A stretch of DNA of 64,000 bases. Source: Oscillatoria nigro-viridis PCC 7112. Its GTDB lineage: Bacteria; Cyanobacteriota; Cyanobacteriia; Cyanobacteriales; Microcoleaceae. Below, in pieces: positions 1 to 8,424 of this stretch. A program made the translations under genes and the position numbers. Position 1 is the first letter of the stretch. Every line of letters starts with the position of its first letter. The notes under the pieces were generated by a model. It was given only the letters and a program-made list of their open reading frames with translations. It ran no database searches and was not told the DNA's origin. The DNA lies in contig NC_019729.1 of assembly GCF_000317475.1 (NCBI RefSeq), positions 62,001 to 126,000 of the forward strand, given 5' to 3'.

Positions 1-1089
1 AAAGAACTAATCGGCCCATTTTTATTTGGCGTCGGACTCTTTACCTCCGTCGCCGTCACAGTTGGAGCTTTATTTGAATTAGTCCGCAGAGTAGCAGAAT
101 CCGGTCTCCCCTACGGCGCAGCCATAGAAATTTTTCTCCTGCAAATTCCCTACTTCGTAGTATTGGCTTTCCCCATGTCAATGCTGCTAGCAACCTTAAT
201 GGCCTACAGCCGAATGTCCAGCGACAGCGAACTCATCGCCCTCCGCAGTTGCGGAGTTAGCGTTTACCGATTGATACTGCCTGCTGTGATAATGAGTTTA
301 ATTGTTGCAGGATTCACCTTTGCTTTGCAAGAGTTAGTTGTACCCGCCGCCAGCTACAGAGCAACTCTGACTTTAGACAGAGCCCTGAAGCGAGAAAAAC
401 CGACATTTCAAGATAAAAATATTATCTACACAGAATTTAGCAAACCCGAAAAAGGCGGCGACGAAATCCTCGCCCGCTTTTTTTATGCAGAACAATTTGA
501 CGGCCAGAAAATGAAAGGTTTAACAATTATCGATCGCTCCACCCCAGGCCTCAATCAAATCGTTTCTTCAGAATCAGCTACTTGGAATCCCTCAGAAAAT
601 ACCTGGGATTTTTTCAACGGAACCGCTTATATAGTTTCTCCTGACGGCTCTTACCGCAATATAGTTAGATTTCAACACCAGCAATTGCAACTCCCCCGCA
701 CGCCCTTAGATTTAGCTGCTAGAGCGCGGGATTTCAAGGAAATGAACATTGCCCAAGCTTTAGAGCGTTTGGATATCATTAAAAACAGCGGCGACGAACC
801 GCAAATTCGCAAATTAAAGGTGCGAATACAAGAAAAATATGCTTTTCCTTTCGTGTGCATGGTATTTGGTTTAGTGGGAGCAGCTTTGGGAACTCAACCG
901 CGCCGCTCCGGCCGAGGAACGAGTTTTGGTATTAGCGTAGTTGTGATTTTTACTTACTACGTATTTTCTTTCATCACCAGTTCTATGGGCGTGAAAGCTG
1001 TTTTGACTCCGATTCTTTCGGCTTGGCTGCCGATCGTGTTTGGCTTGGGAATCGGGGGATTTTTGTTGGTGCGGGCAGCCGCTAGGTAA
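1..1089 (+). CDS. LptF/LptG family permease (5' end cut by window)
   Basis: The reading frame is open from base 1, so the N-terminus lies outside the window. The protein resembles the YjgP/YjgQ family, which forms the inner-membrane part of the LptBFG transporter that extracts lipopolysaccharide for transfer to the outer membrane. Visible are N-terminal membrane helices, a periplasmic beta-rich domain in the middle (about residues 120-250 of the fragment) and three C-terminal hydrophobic segments following the stretch KYAFPFVCMVFGLVGAALG. Cyanobacteria usually have one LptF/G-like protein, so LptF and LptG cannot be told apart here. The gene ends with TAG. The family call is firm from the topology and the C-terminal pattern. 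Confidence 0.85.
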   Translation, partial: KELIGPFLFGVGLFTSVAVTVGALFELVRRVAESGLPYGAAIEIFLLQIPYFVVLAFPMSMLLATLMAYSRMSSDSELIALRSCGVSVYRLILPAVIMSLIVAGFTFALQELVVPAASYRATLTLDRALKREKPTFQDKNIIYTEFSKPEKGGDEILARFFYAEQFDGQKMKGLTIIDRSTPGLNQIVSSESATWNPSENTWDFFNGTAYIVSPDGSYRNIVRFQHQQLQLPRTPLDLAARARDFKEMNIAQALERLDIIKNSGDEPQIRKLKVRIQEKYAFPFVCMVFGLVGAALGTQPRRSGRGTSFGISVVVIFTYYVFSFITSSMGVKAVLTPILSAWLPIVFGLGIGGFLLVRAAAR

Positions 1090-1389
1090 GTTTTACCGCT
1101 AACATTGGAAATGGCTAATTCGGAACTTGTACTGCCCTTTCATATCATGTCAGATCGATTGACCGTAATATCTCGGCCGGGCGGGTTTTTGAGATAGTCA
1201 ATTATTGGCAGATATTGGCAGGTTTACCCGCCCCTACCAGATTTCTGGTAATCGAGCGGACATAATATCATTGCCTTCTGCTCCCTGCCCTTCGACTACG
1301 CTGAGGAGAACCGAAGTCGAAGGGCAAAAACCGCCTAGCCTAAGTATTGGGAATTGATAATATCGTTTTCGTGGCCGAACTTCCTTCAT
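1090..1389. other. Intergenic region with two palindromic repeats
   Basis: This spacer separates the permease gene from the convergent gene on the minus strand. It holds a GGGCGGGTTT...AAACCCGCCC-type inverted repeat (about 1178-1238, imperfect here) and a perfect 11-bp stem, GCCCTTCGACT/AGTCGAAGGGC, at 1287-1325. The second could end transcription between two converging genes, but it lacks a clear T run. No coding potential is evident. Confidence 0.5.
1287..1325. repeat. 11-bp stem palindromic repeat
   Basis: The arms GCCCTTCGACT and AGTCGAAGGGC are perfect reverse complements around a 17-base loop, and are followed on the plus strand by AAAAA. The sequence resembles a dispersed intergenic palindrome common in filamentous cyanobacteria. 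It sits between convergent genes, so it may double as a weak bidirectional terminator. Confidence 0.5.
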
Positions 1390-2757
1390 TTAAGGATTAG
1401 AAAAAGTATTGATTTGGCCACCGCCAATGTAGCGTCCCGGAGTCAGGGAGCGGGGTGTAGAAAAAGGTTGAGGTTGAATGGGCTGCACGCCCTGATTGGT
1501 GTTTTGGGGAACAACTCCAAAGTTAGGTGGCTCCGGCAAATTAAGCTGACTCGGTGGAGGTGTTTGAAATTGAGAATTCGCTGAATTGGGAGAGAATTGA
1601 GGGCTAATTATCTTGCTTCCCCCAATCCCACTTGGAAAGGGAGATGGACCGACATTTGGAAGTAGAGGTGTTGGCGAAGGTATGGCTACTGGAAGCGCCA
1701 CAGGTTGAACTTCAGGTGCCAAGCCTGAGCCAGATAAATTAGTTTGGTAGGGATTTTTCGGCAAAGCCACCGTTGCAGCCCCTGCATTAATTTCGGGGAG
1801 GTTCGGTACTCTGGAATTTAACCCGGCCAATGATTCAGGGACTGTAGCTGTCGGTTTTAAGAATTCTTGAGATTCCTTGCTCGCAGTATTTGTCGGAGCC
1901 ACAATTGGGGGAAGTGCTGTGGGAACATTCACAGGATTTGCTTCACCTTGAGCTGTAGCGGTCGTTGGGAGCAAATTTGTCGCATTTACGGCAGCCGGAT
2001 CGGAAGCGGGTCGATCGAGCAATGTAGCCGAGTCTGCTGTTTTCTCAGGCGAAGTCGCTGTTGCCGAAGTGTCAGCAACGACGTATTTTTTCATAGCTGC
2101 TTGCAGCGGACTCACAGGCAGAGAATTTTCGTTTTGTTTATCTGAATTAGCATCACTCGACGCCTGCGATAAAGTTGCTGTCGCTGTACCCCCAGACTCA
2201 GGCTGGATCTTTTTTATCCCGGAAGTCAGTCTCCCGCTGCCAGGTAAACTCAACGCTGATGTTGCGTTTGAACTTGGCAAGCTGGAATTTTGGGGGTTAT
2301 TGTTTCCGGCCTCGACAGCAGGATTTGCTAAATTTGGCAAGGGCAAAAATCCGCTGCTTCCTACCCGCTTGGGGGCTGAAGATGGCTGAGGAGTTTCTAA
2401 GTCCCGATCTCGAAGTTCCTCGAATAAACCTTTGCTTTTTACTACTGATGAATTTAACACGTTCAGTTCAGAAGCAGTAGAGCCATTAAACTTATTGACT
2501 AGCACTGGTAAGCTGTCGATTTCAGCCGCAATGGCTGTATCTTCAGCAGATAGCCCCGATAGCGAAGCTGGAGTGTTTGAGGCTGGTTCTTCTTCGCCAT
2601 CTATGCTCAACCTTTCTGGATTTACAGAGACCTCCCAGATAAATAACCCCCCCGCACACAGCACGGCTAAGGGAGCCCAAACTGCTGGTTGCGTCCAGTG
2701 GCGCAACCGCGCTATTAGATAGCGGACAGATGTAGGAAATTGCTTAAAAATTGACAT
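1390..2757 (-). CDS. Proline-rich membrane-anchored hypothetical protein
   Basis: I do not recognise a named family. The 455-residue protein has a short basic N-terminus, one hydrophobic segment at about residues 27-47, and then a long low-complexity region rich in Ser, Pro, Thr, Ala, Asn and Gln without obvious domains. It ends in a Pro/Gln-rich tail and a small conserved-looking stretch around GRYIGGGQINTF. The layout suggests a single-pass protein with a disordered periplasmic or cytoplasmic tail. The minus-strand frame is long and uninterrupted, and its composition fits a cyanobacterial protein. Plus-strand frames across it are shadows. Confidence 0.65.
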   Translation of the reverse strand: MSIFKQFPTSVRYLIARLRHWTQPAVWAPLAVLCAGGLFIWEVSVNPERLSIDGEEEPASNTPASLSGLSAEDTAIAAEIDSLPVLVNKFNGSTASELNVLNSSVVKSKGLFEELRDRDLETPQPSSAPKRVGSSGFLPLPNLANPAVEAGNNNPQNSSLPSSNATSALSLPGSGRLTSGIKKIQPESGGTATATLSQASSDANSDKQNENSLPVSPLQAAMKKYVVADTSATATSPEKTADSATLLDRPASDPAAVNATNLLPTTATAQGEANPVNVPTALPPIVAPTNTASKESQEFLKPTATVPESLAGLNSRVPNLPEINAGAATVALPKNPYQTNLSGSGLAPEVQPVALPVAIPSPTPLLPNVGPSPFPSGIGGSKIISPQFSPNSANSQFQTPPPSQLNLPEPPNFGVVPQNTNQGVQPIQPQPFSTPRSLTPGRYIGGGQINTFSNP

Positions 2758-3228
2758 AGTTTTGCTTCTATCCGATCGTGCGGATTTAAAACTATTTTTC
2801 CTAGTCTACCACATCAATCTTGATTATTTTTGCTAGCCCGGGGTAAGGGCGATCGGGAGCATCTCGGCTTTTACTGTCGGTGTGCGATCGTCCGGCTCGC
2901 TATATTTATAGACTTTGCTGTGCGGGACGGATCGGAGTCCCAAAAAACGCTTTTTACTTTCTGCAGAGATGCTCCGAGTCCGATCGAACTTTTGATTGAA
3001 AGTTGCGAAAGCTCAATGCAACTGGTGAAAAGCCATAAAGCACTGGTAGAAATATGTCTTGCTTTCCTTAAATCAAGGGGCATAAGATGATAAAATATTA
3101 TGGGATGCGGAGCTCGGGCTGCCTGGTCTGTCAGCAGATCGACCTCAAACCAAAATGTCAAACCAAAATGTCAAGCTAAAATTGGCAATTGCTGAGAATA
3201 ACACCCAAGGAAAGTTGAGAGGAAATTA
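2758..3228. other. Divergent intergenic region with a possible degenerate MITE
   Basis: This 471-bp spacer lies between the divergent starts of the proline-rich protein and pgl, so it should hold both promoters. GGGAGCATCTC (2855-2865) and GAGATGCTCC (2966-2975) form an inverted-repeat pair that matches the ends of the clearer element at 30385-30518. No small gene with a good start was found. Confidence 0.45.
2855..2975. repeat. MITE-like inverted repeat, second copy
   Basis: Terminal sequences GGGAGCATCTC and GAGATGCTCC(G) face each other 121 bp apart. They match the termini of the 30385-30518 element, but the last base of the right arm differs and no clean target duplication is visible. 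The core is different from the other copy. Confidence 0.4.
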
Positions 3229-3948
3229 ATGAAAAAAGTAGTTGAAGTATTAGCAAATCGGGAACAACTAATAGATCGATCGCTGGAGATTGTGCTGTCG
3301 AAAATCTCAGAAGCCATAGCAGAACGCGGACTTTGTACGATCGCCGCAGCGGGCGGAAGCACACCCGAACCGCTCTACAGAGCGCTCTGTGCCCAAGACC
3401 TGCCTTGGGACAAAATTCACGTGTTCTGGGGCGACGAACGCTACGTTCCCCCAGAACACCCAGACAGCAATCAAAGAATGGCGCGCCTCGCGTGGCTCGA
3501 TCGAGTGAATATCCCCGCCAGCAACATCCACCCCATGCCCACAGGCGCCGGCGACCCCGCAGCCGACGCTGCGGCGCACCAAACCGAATTGCAGCAGTTC
3601 TTCAAAGTATCCGACGGCGAGTTTCCTGCTTTCGACATCATTTTATTGGGCATAGGAGACGACGCCCACACAGCCTCTCTATTTCCCGGCACAGCAGCCT
3701 TGGAAGTCCGCGACGCCCTAGTAACTGTCGGCAACAAAGACGGTCAACCCCGCATTACCTTTACAGTCCCCTTAATCAACCGGGCCCGGTGCGTCATCTT
3801 CATGGTCGCAGGAGCCAGCAAACAACCCGCCCTTGCTCAAATTTTTGCCCCCGCAGCCGACGAAATGACTTATCCAGCCAGACTCGTTCAACCAGATGGC
3901 GAGCTTTGGTGGCTGCTCGATGCGGCGGCTGGCGAAGCAGTAAAATAG
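3229..3948 (+). CDS. pgl: 6-phosphogluconolactonase
   Basis: This enzyme hydrolyses 6-phosphogluconolactone to 6-phosphogluconate in the oxidative pentose phosphate pathway, which is the main route for dark NADPH in cyanobacteria. The 239-residue length matches the DevB/Pgl type. Diagnostic stretches are AAGGSTPEPLYRAL near residue 38 and WGDERYVPPEHPDSNQRMAR near residue 66, plus LLGIGDDAHTASLFPG in the C-terminal half. The ATG follows a GA-rich stretch (GTTGAGAGGAAATTA) that serves as ribosome binding site. It appears monocistronic. Confidence 0.93.
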   Translation: MKKVVEVLANREQLIDRSLEIVLSKISEAIAERGLCTIAAAGGSTPEPLYRALCAQDLPWDKIHVFWGDERYVPPEHPDSNQRMARLAWLDRVNIPASNIHPMPTGAGDPAADAAAHQTELQQFFKVSDGEFPAFDIILLGIGDDAHTASLFPGTAALEVRDALVTVGNKDGQPRITFTVPLINRARCVIFMVAGASKQPALAQIFAPAADEMTYPARLVQPDGELWWLLDAAAGEAVK

Positions 3949-4154
3949 CCGACAGGGCCGCAAGCGTGCCAACACAGTCAGCATTATCACTAACTCAATC
4001 TTGCCCATCACAGCTAACGTCACGGCGTCAGCTCAGTTGCTAGTATTAGCGAAGCAATATAAGAATTGTGGCGGTTAAAGTTAAAATTTGACCATATACA
4101 CGAGTATTTTTATGAGGCTGATTTGAAAATCTGGCCGATAGCAAGGAGAAATCG

Positions 4155-4946
4155 ATGATTGTCTGTCCCAATTGCAATCACCAGAACCCCGACGGGGCCA
4201 GCCAGTGCGAGGCTTGCTACACGCCTTTACCTGTTACCGCAAGTTGCTCGAACTGCGGTGCAGCAGTTCAGACAGATGCAGCATTTTGCGGCCAGTGTGG
4301 CTTTAACTTGCGTCCGGGTTCCATAGTTCCAGAAGTTGAGGTAACAGTACCGTCCCCGTCGCCTGTAGGCCCCACAGTGGTATCGTCACCGGCGCCCGAT
4401 TTAGTGCCACCCGATCCCCTGATGGCAATGGAACCTCTAGTTACCCTGAATAAGGGGCTCAACTTGGAAAAAAGTCCCGCCAGCATTCCGACGATTCCAG
4501 ATCCCCCGCCTTCGCCCTCGGTTCCTGTTACAACTGAATCGGTGGCAACACCAGTAAATATCTCTCCTCCGGTTCCGGGCCCACAGCCAGCAGGTGTAGC
4601 TAAAACTCAACTGCAACAGCAGTCGGCGCGCCTGCTGCACGTTCAGACAAATACGCCGATGGAATTGCCTCACAGTCTGTCTGTGGTTCACATAGGCAAG
4701 CCAAATGACTTAGTGCCGCCGGATATTGATGTTTCGGGATTTGCTAATTCTGAGATAGTTTCTCGGGTACACGCAAATCTCCGGGTGGAGGGAGATGCTT
4801 GCTACCTAGAAGATGTAGGCAGTTCCAACGGCACTTACGTCAACAATACTCCGCTACCCAAGGGAAACCGCCACCGGTTGCGACCGGGAGACCGGATCTC
4901 TCTGGGCAAAGGAGACCTGGTTACGTTTTTATTTCAAATCTCTTAG
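4155..4946 (+). CDS. Double zinc-ribbon FHA-domain protein
   Basis: FHA domains bind phosphothreonine peptides, so this is probably a phospho-signal reader. The 263-residue protein begins with two four-cysteine zinc ribbons (Cys4, 7, 18, 21 and Cys31, 34, 45, 48). A Pro/Ser/Thr-rich linker runs to about residue 165, and a C-terminal FHA domain carries VSRVHANLRV and SSNGTYVNN, the usual Ser-Arg-His and Asn-Gly motifs. AGGAG lies just before the ATG. It leads a cluster containing two further FHA genes and a PRC-barrel gene, all on the plus strand. The partner kinase is not in the window. Confidence 0.85.
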   Translation: MIVCPNCNHQNPDGASQCEACYTPLPVTASCSNCGAAVQTDAAFCGQCGFNLRPGSIVPEVEVTVPSPSPVGPTVVSSPAPDLVPPDPLMAMEPLVTLNKGLNLEKSPASIPTIPDPPPSPSVPVTTESVATPVNISPPVPGPQPAGVAKTQLQQQSARLLHVQTNTPMELPHSLSVVHIGKPNDLVPPDIDVSGFANSEIVSRVHANLRVEGDACYLEDVGSSNGTYVNNTPLPKGNRHRLRPGDRISLGKGDLVTFLFQIS

Positions 4947-5028
4947 AGCGAGTTTGGATTGGGCGATCGAAAGTCTAAAATCTAAAATCGCATCTTGAGG
5001 CGCTCTACCAAAACTCAATGCTGCCAAT

Positions 5029-5520
5029 GTGATTAAGCTGACCTTGCTACATCCACTCCAGTCTATACCCGTCCGCAGTTGGATCTTTGAAGACGAGCAG
5101 GTCGTGCGGATCGGGCGCTCGACCGAAAACCACGTCGTTCTTTTTAGCGCTGTGGTTTCTCGTCGCCACATCGAATTGCGGCGCAGCGGCATAACTTGGG
5201 AACTGATCAATTTAGGTACCAACGGCACTTACCTCGATGGTAAGCCGATCGCTAAGGTTCCCGTTGTGGACGGTCTGATCGTTCACTTGGCTCGCTCAGG
5301 TCCGAAAATTCAAATCAACGTAGGCCCGAATCAGTCCTCAGTCCAGTTAGGACAAATTAGCGTCAAGCCAAGGGAGGCTAAGGAAATTCACGCTCCCTCG
5401 GGCGGCGTGCACATTAGCACGATTCCTGTTCCCGACCACAAAGAAGTTGGCACTTCCAGGGAAGAGGAGGAGTTAACCGAGGCAGATAATACTCGCCATT
5501 ATTCGGAAGAAGAATATTAA
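5029..5520 (+). CDS. FHA-domain protein (first paralogue)
   Basis: A 163-residue protein with an N-terminal FHA domain (about residues 20-95), shown by VVRIGRSTENHVV, VSRRHIEL and LGTNGTYLDGKPI. The C-terminal third is acidic and looks disordered. The start is taken as GTG (GTGATTAAGCTG); an ATG two bases earlier reads straight into TGA and cannot be used. The gene at 7040-7492 is a close paralogue with the same N-terminal stretch (LTLLHPIQS-like) and the same GTGATT start. A phosphothreonine-binding adaptor role is inferred from the family. Confidence 0.85.
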   Translation: MIKLTLLHPLQSIPVRSWIFEDEQVVRIGRSTENHVVLFSAVVSRRHIELRRSGITWELINLGTNGTYLDGKPIAKVPVVDGLIVHLARSGPKIQINVGPNQSSVQLGQISVKPREAKEIHAPSGGVHISTIPVPDHKEVGTSREEEELTEADNTRHYSEEEY

Positions 5521-5575
5521 ATCGGCTTCTTTGGACGATCGACATTTTTCAAAGGCGGCACTCAGGAGTTTATTT

Positions 5576-6313
5576 ATGAGTACATCACCACAGATTGTTA
5601 GGCGCAGCGAACTGCTCAACCGCCGCACGATCGACCGCAGAACGGCGGAAGAGGTCGGCAGGGTAGATCGGATTTGGCTCGATGCTCACTCCCAACGGGC
5701 GATCGGCTTTACTTGCAAGTCGGGACTTTTGGGCAGCAAAAAAACTTGGTTCGCTTGGGCGCAAGTTGATACGGTGGGGGAAAATGTTTTTGTCACCATT
5801 AACCCGGAACTGCCGGAATTGCATCAGCCGGAACAAGCTGTTTGTCCGATCGGGCTTGAGGTGCTCACGGACGCTGGGAATCAGGCAGGTGCAGTGGTTG
5901 ACTACCTATTTGATGTCCGCACGGGTTCAGTCACCCACTACCTATTTAAATCGAGCGGCTGGCGCGGTGTTTTAGACGGAATTTACTTGTTACCTGTGGC
6001 AGCTATTTCGACCATCGGCAGCAAGCGGGCGATCGTCTCTGAAGCTGCTGTATCGGAGCCAGTGCAGTACGCGGAGGGGCTGCACAAAAAAGTCGGTCTG
6101 GTAGCAGAGTTTTTACATGAAGATTTCGACAGAACTCTCAAAAATGTGGCAGGCGTGAAGCGGGGCGCTCAAAGTCTGGCGGAAAAATTTCAAGATAAAG
6201 CTCTCGAAGTCAGGGATGTAGCTCAAGAAAAAGTTGCAGAGTTGAAGCGGCAAAGGCAAGAATCTGTCCCGCCAGAGCCGAACCCGGAGCCGCCCGAGTC
6301 AGATTTGAGCTGA
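5576..6313 (+). CDS. PRC-barrel domain protein
   Basis: About 245 residues from the ATG at 5576, which has CAGGAG eight bases upstream; an in-frame TTG at 5531 is less likely. Two PRC-barrel modules are visible: one around RRTAEEVGRVDRIWLDAH, and a second around VLTDAGNQAGAVVDYLFD. A C-terminal amphipathic helical tail (KFQDKALEVRDVAQEKVAEL) follows, with a Pro/Glu-rich end. PRC barrels occur in photosystem assembly and RNA-processing proteins and often serve as adaptors. Its position between FHA genes suggests a shared pathway, but no specific function is shown. Confidence 0.8.
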   Translation: MSTSPQIVRRSELLNRRTIDRRTAEEVGRVDRIWLDAHSQRAIGFTCKSGLLGSKKTWFAWAQVDTVGENVFVTINPELPELHQPEQAVCPIGLEVLTDAGNQAGAVVDYLFDVRTGSVTHYLFKSSGWRGVLDGIYLLPVAAISTIGSKRAIVSEAAVSEPVQYAEGLHKKVGLVAEFLHEDFDRTLKNVAGVKRGAQSLAEKFQDKALEVRDVAQEKVAELKRQRQESVPPEPNPEPPESDLS

Positions 6314-6416
6314 AGTTTGGCCTTCCCGCTCGCCCTGCGACTAATTGCCGATCGCATTTTGGGGCGGCGCGCGCGAGGAAGGTCGATCGGTATTTTCCCT
6401 ATGAGAGATTGAGGCG

Positions 6417-7043
6417 TTGTCGCTCAAAATTCCAGTGCTGCTCAAAGCATTGTATTTTAAAGGTATCGCATCAATAAGGAAAATGTTAGCAACTCAAAAC
6501 GACCTATGCTGTTTGATACAATCAACAAGTATTTTATCGAGAGACGCCAGGATTAATAATTGGTTAACTTCTTTCTTTATAAACAGCGAGTCGTTGAGCA
6601 GTAACTGTCGCCCGATCGAGAAGTCGAATCAGCGGAGCAACCAGCGCGGGTCTGAGTTAAATTCTCTGGTTCGTCAACGGGAAAAGGATTATTTAGCCGA
6701 TCGAATTGAGCGGCTCATCCATCGGCACAATCGTTCCCTCACAGACCAAATTAATCAAGCGGTTTTAACCGCTGTCCATCACTGGGAAGTTCACCCGATT
6801 AATAACATCGTGTTTGGTTGTTACCGAGGACAGCAAAAATTTGCGCCTGGGCCAAAAGCTAACCGTCAAAAGTTTGTTCAAATGCCTCAAGCAGCCAAAA
6901 GTTCGACTTTTACGGTAGAGCGATGGGATAGTGGCGCACTGACGACGCCTTTAAAAAGCAAATTTATTGCAGTATTGTACCAAAAAATCTCTCTGGAAGT
7001 ATCCCCGTTTCTGTCTGGCGGTGGAGTGTCAAAACATCAGTGA
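6417..7043 (+). CDS. Doubtful hypothetical protein, possibly a decayed gene
   Basis: The open frame allows about 208 residues, or 186 from the ATG at 6483, which has AAGGAAA before it. Only the middle (ADRIERLIHRHNRSLTDQINQAVL, split here as two parts: ADRIERLIHRHN and RSLTDQINQAVL) looks like a natural helical protein. The first third is rich in Ser, Asn and Cys, while the neighbouring frame over 6507-6650 gives more protein-like stretches (MLFDTINKYFIERRQD, LVNFFLYKQRVVEQ) broken by stops. That pattern fits a frameshifted or decayed gene. Its stop overlaps the next gene's GTG by four bases, which favours a real coupled gene. No family was recognised. Confidence 0.35.
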   Translation: MSLKIPVLLKALYFKGIASIRKMLATQNDLCCLIQSTSILSRDARINNWLTSFFINSESLSSNCRPIEKSNQRSNQRGSELNSLVRQREKDYLADRIERLIHRHNRSLTDQINQAVLTAVHHWEVHPINNIVFGCYRGQQKFAPGPKANRQKFVQMPQAAKSSTFTVERWDSGALTTPLKSKFIAVLYQKISLEVSPFLSGGGVSKHQ

Positions 7044-7492
7044 TTACCTTAACTCTTTTACATCCTATCCAGTCTGTCCCGGTTCAAAGTTGGTGTTTTG
7101 AGTCAGAACCGGTGGTTCGGATCGGTCGATCGAACGACAATGATGTAATTATTTACAGCGCTGTAGTTTCCCGCCACCACGTAGAACTGTGGAATCACGC
7201 TCATGGCTGGGAAATTATTAATTTTGGTGCTAACGGCACTTATGTAGATGATAGACCGATCGCTCAGGTGTCCTTGGTGGACGGGATGACAATTCGCTTG
7301 GGCAATTCCGGGCCAAAAATCAGGATTCGGGTGGGCGCAACGAATCAACCGGGTAAAATAATCAAGCCACCGCAGCGCGAACTCCGCCAAAAAGACGAAG
7401 TTTCAAAAGACAGGTCAACAGCTTGGCCTGGGGGCGTGGGAATAATCGAAGACGATGAACTTGGAGGGCTGACTCAAATCGATCTTGACTGA
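7040..7492 (+). CDS. FHA-domain protein (second paralogue)
   Basis: This 150-residue protein repeats the plan of the FHA gene at 5029: VVRIGRSNDNDVI, VSRHHVELW, FGANGTYVDDRPIA and an acidic C-terminal tail. It starts with GTG, overlapping the upstream stop as GTGA. The two paralogues differ mainly in the tail, so they probably arose by local duplication and may read different phosphopeptides. The family supports phosphothreonine binding; the ligand is unknown. Confidence 0.85.
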   Translation: MITLTLLHPIQSVPVQSWCFESEPVVRIGRSNDNDVIIYSAVVSRHHVELWNHAHGWEIINFGANGTYVDDRPIAQVSLVDGMTIRLGNSGPKIRIRVGATNQPGKIIKPPQRELRQKDEVSKDRSTAWPGGVGIIEDDELGGLTQIDLD

Positions 7493-7637
7493 CCGGCAGC
7501 TATCTATCTATCCCTGCTGGCTAGTTCCAACAAAGCGACAGATGCCCAATTCGAGCGTCTAACTAATATTGTGGTAAGTGGCCTGATTTGTGCCTAAATA
7601 TCCCTACACATTAATTAACAGCTCCTCTAGTGGGATT

Positions 7638-8216
7638 TTACCCTTCTAAAGATAAGATTGGGGGGAGAGCGATCGATATTAGCTCACTTTCGCTGCTTGC
7701 CCAGCGGCGGTAATCTAAGAGCAACTGGTACATCAACCTCTGTTTGACGCTCAGCAGTACGCTCTTGAGCAAAGCATTCCCCGTTGTTTCTAAAATGGGT
7801 TTGGGCGTCAGCCAAAACGGCGGCGGTAGTTCTACTTGCACTTCCAAATCCGCTTTTCCCTTCAAGTATGCTACCCCGCTGCTTTGGTGTACACAAAGCT
7901 TTCCTTTGAGATTGAGAGCAAAGCGATCGTTGATATAACCCACGCCCCGAATTTCGCAGGCGACGGACTCCAAATTGATTGTGCCGTCCGCCTGTGCCCA
8001 CACCCTCATGTCTACTGTGGGTTGAATGCTCAGCATCATAAATTGTAACGGTCGCATTTTTAGGCGGAAACAGTCATCGCTTAGCTGTTGTGTGCGACTT
8101 CGATCGACAAGGGCGTTCACCAGTCGCCTCGGCTGGCGCAGATAATGTTGAATGGGAACCCGTTCCTCTGGTACGGCGAGTTCAACGAATTGGGAAGCAT
8201 TAAAGCGGGTATACAT
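7638..8216 (-). CDS. DUF1997 family protein
   Basis: A 192-residue protein of a family found in cyanobacteria and plastids. The central region FMMLSIQPTVDMRVW followed by ESVACEIRG and LPPPFWLTPKPILETTGNALL matches the typical DUF1997 layout, a lipid-binding-like beta fold with a C-terminal helix. No signal peptide or membrane helix is seen. It faces pheA divergently across a 208-bp spacer. The molecular function is unknown. Confidence 0.75.
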   Translation of the reverse strand: MYTRFNASQFVELAVPEERVPIQHYLRQPRRLVNALVDRSRTQQLSDDCFRLKMRPLQFMMLSIQPTVDMRVWAQADGTINLESVACEIRGVGYINDRFALNLKGKLCVHQSSGVAYLKGKADLEVQVELPPPFWLTPKPILETTGNALLKSVLLSVKQRLMYQLLLDYRRWASSESELISIALPPILSLEG

Positions 8217-8424
8217 GAGAAAATATCAAAATATAGGATTCCTAAGCATATCTTAATAAAGTATCACCTTTTTTAAGGTGACATACGTCGAGCCCTAAGT
8301 CACGAACCCAGCCATGTCAACCGAGAAATCACCGATAAAAGCTTTCGGGACATAGATAATTTTTCATCATACTTCCTAGCTGATGAGAGTAAAGCAAACA
8401 TTTGTAACCTAAAATTGCCTCTAA

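Noticed and set aside
1867-2722. Plus-strand frames over the proline-rich gene.
   Set aside because: Low-complexity antisense shadows with no start context.
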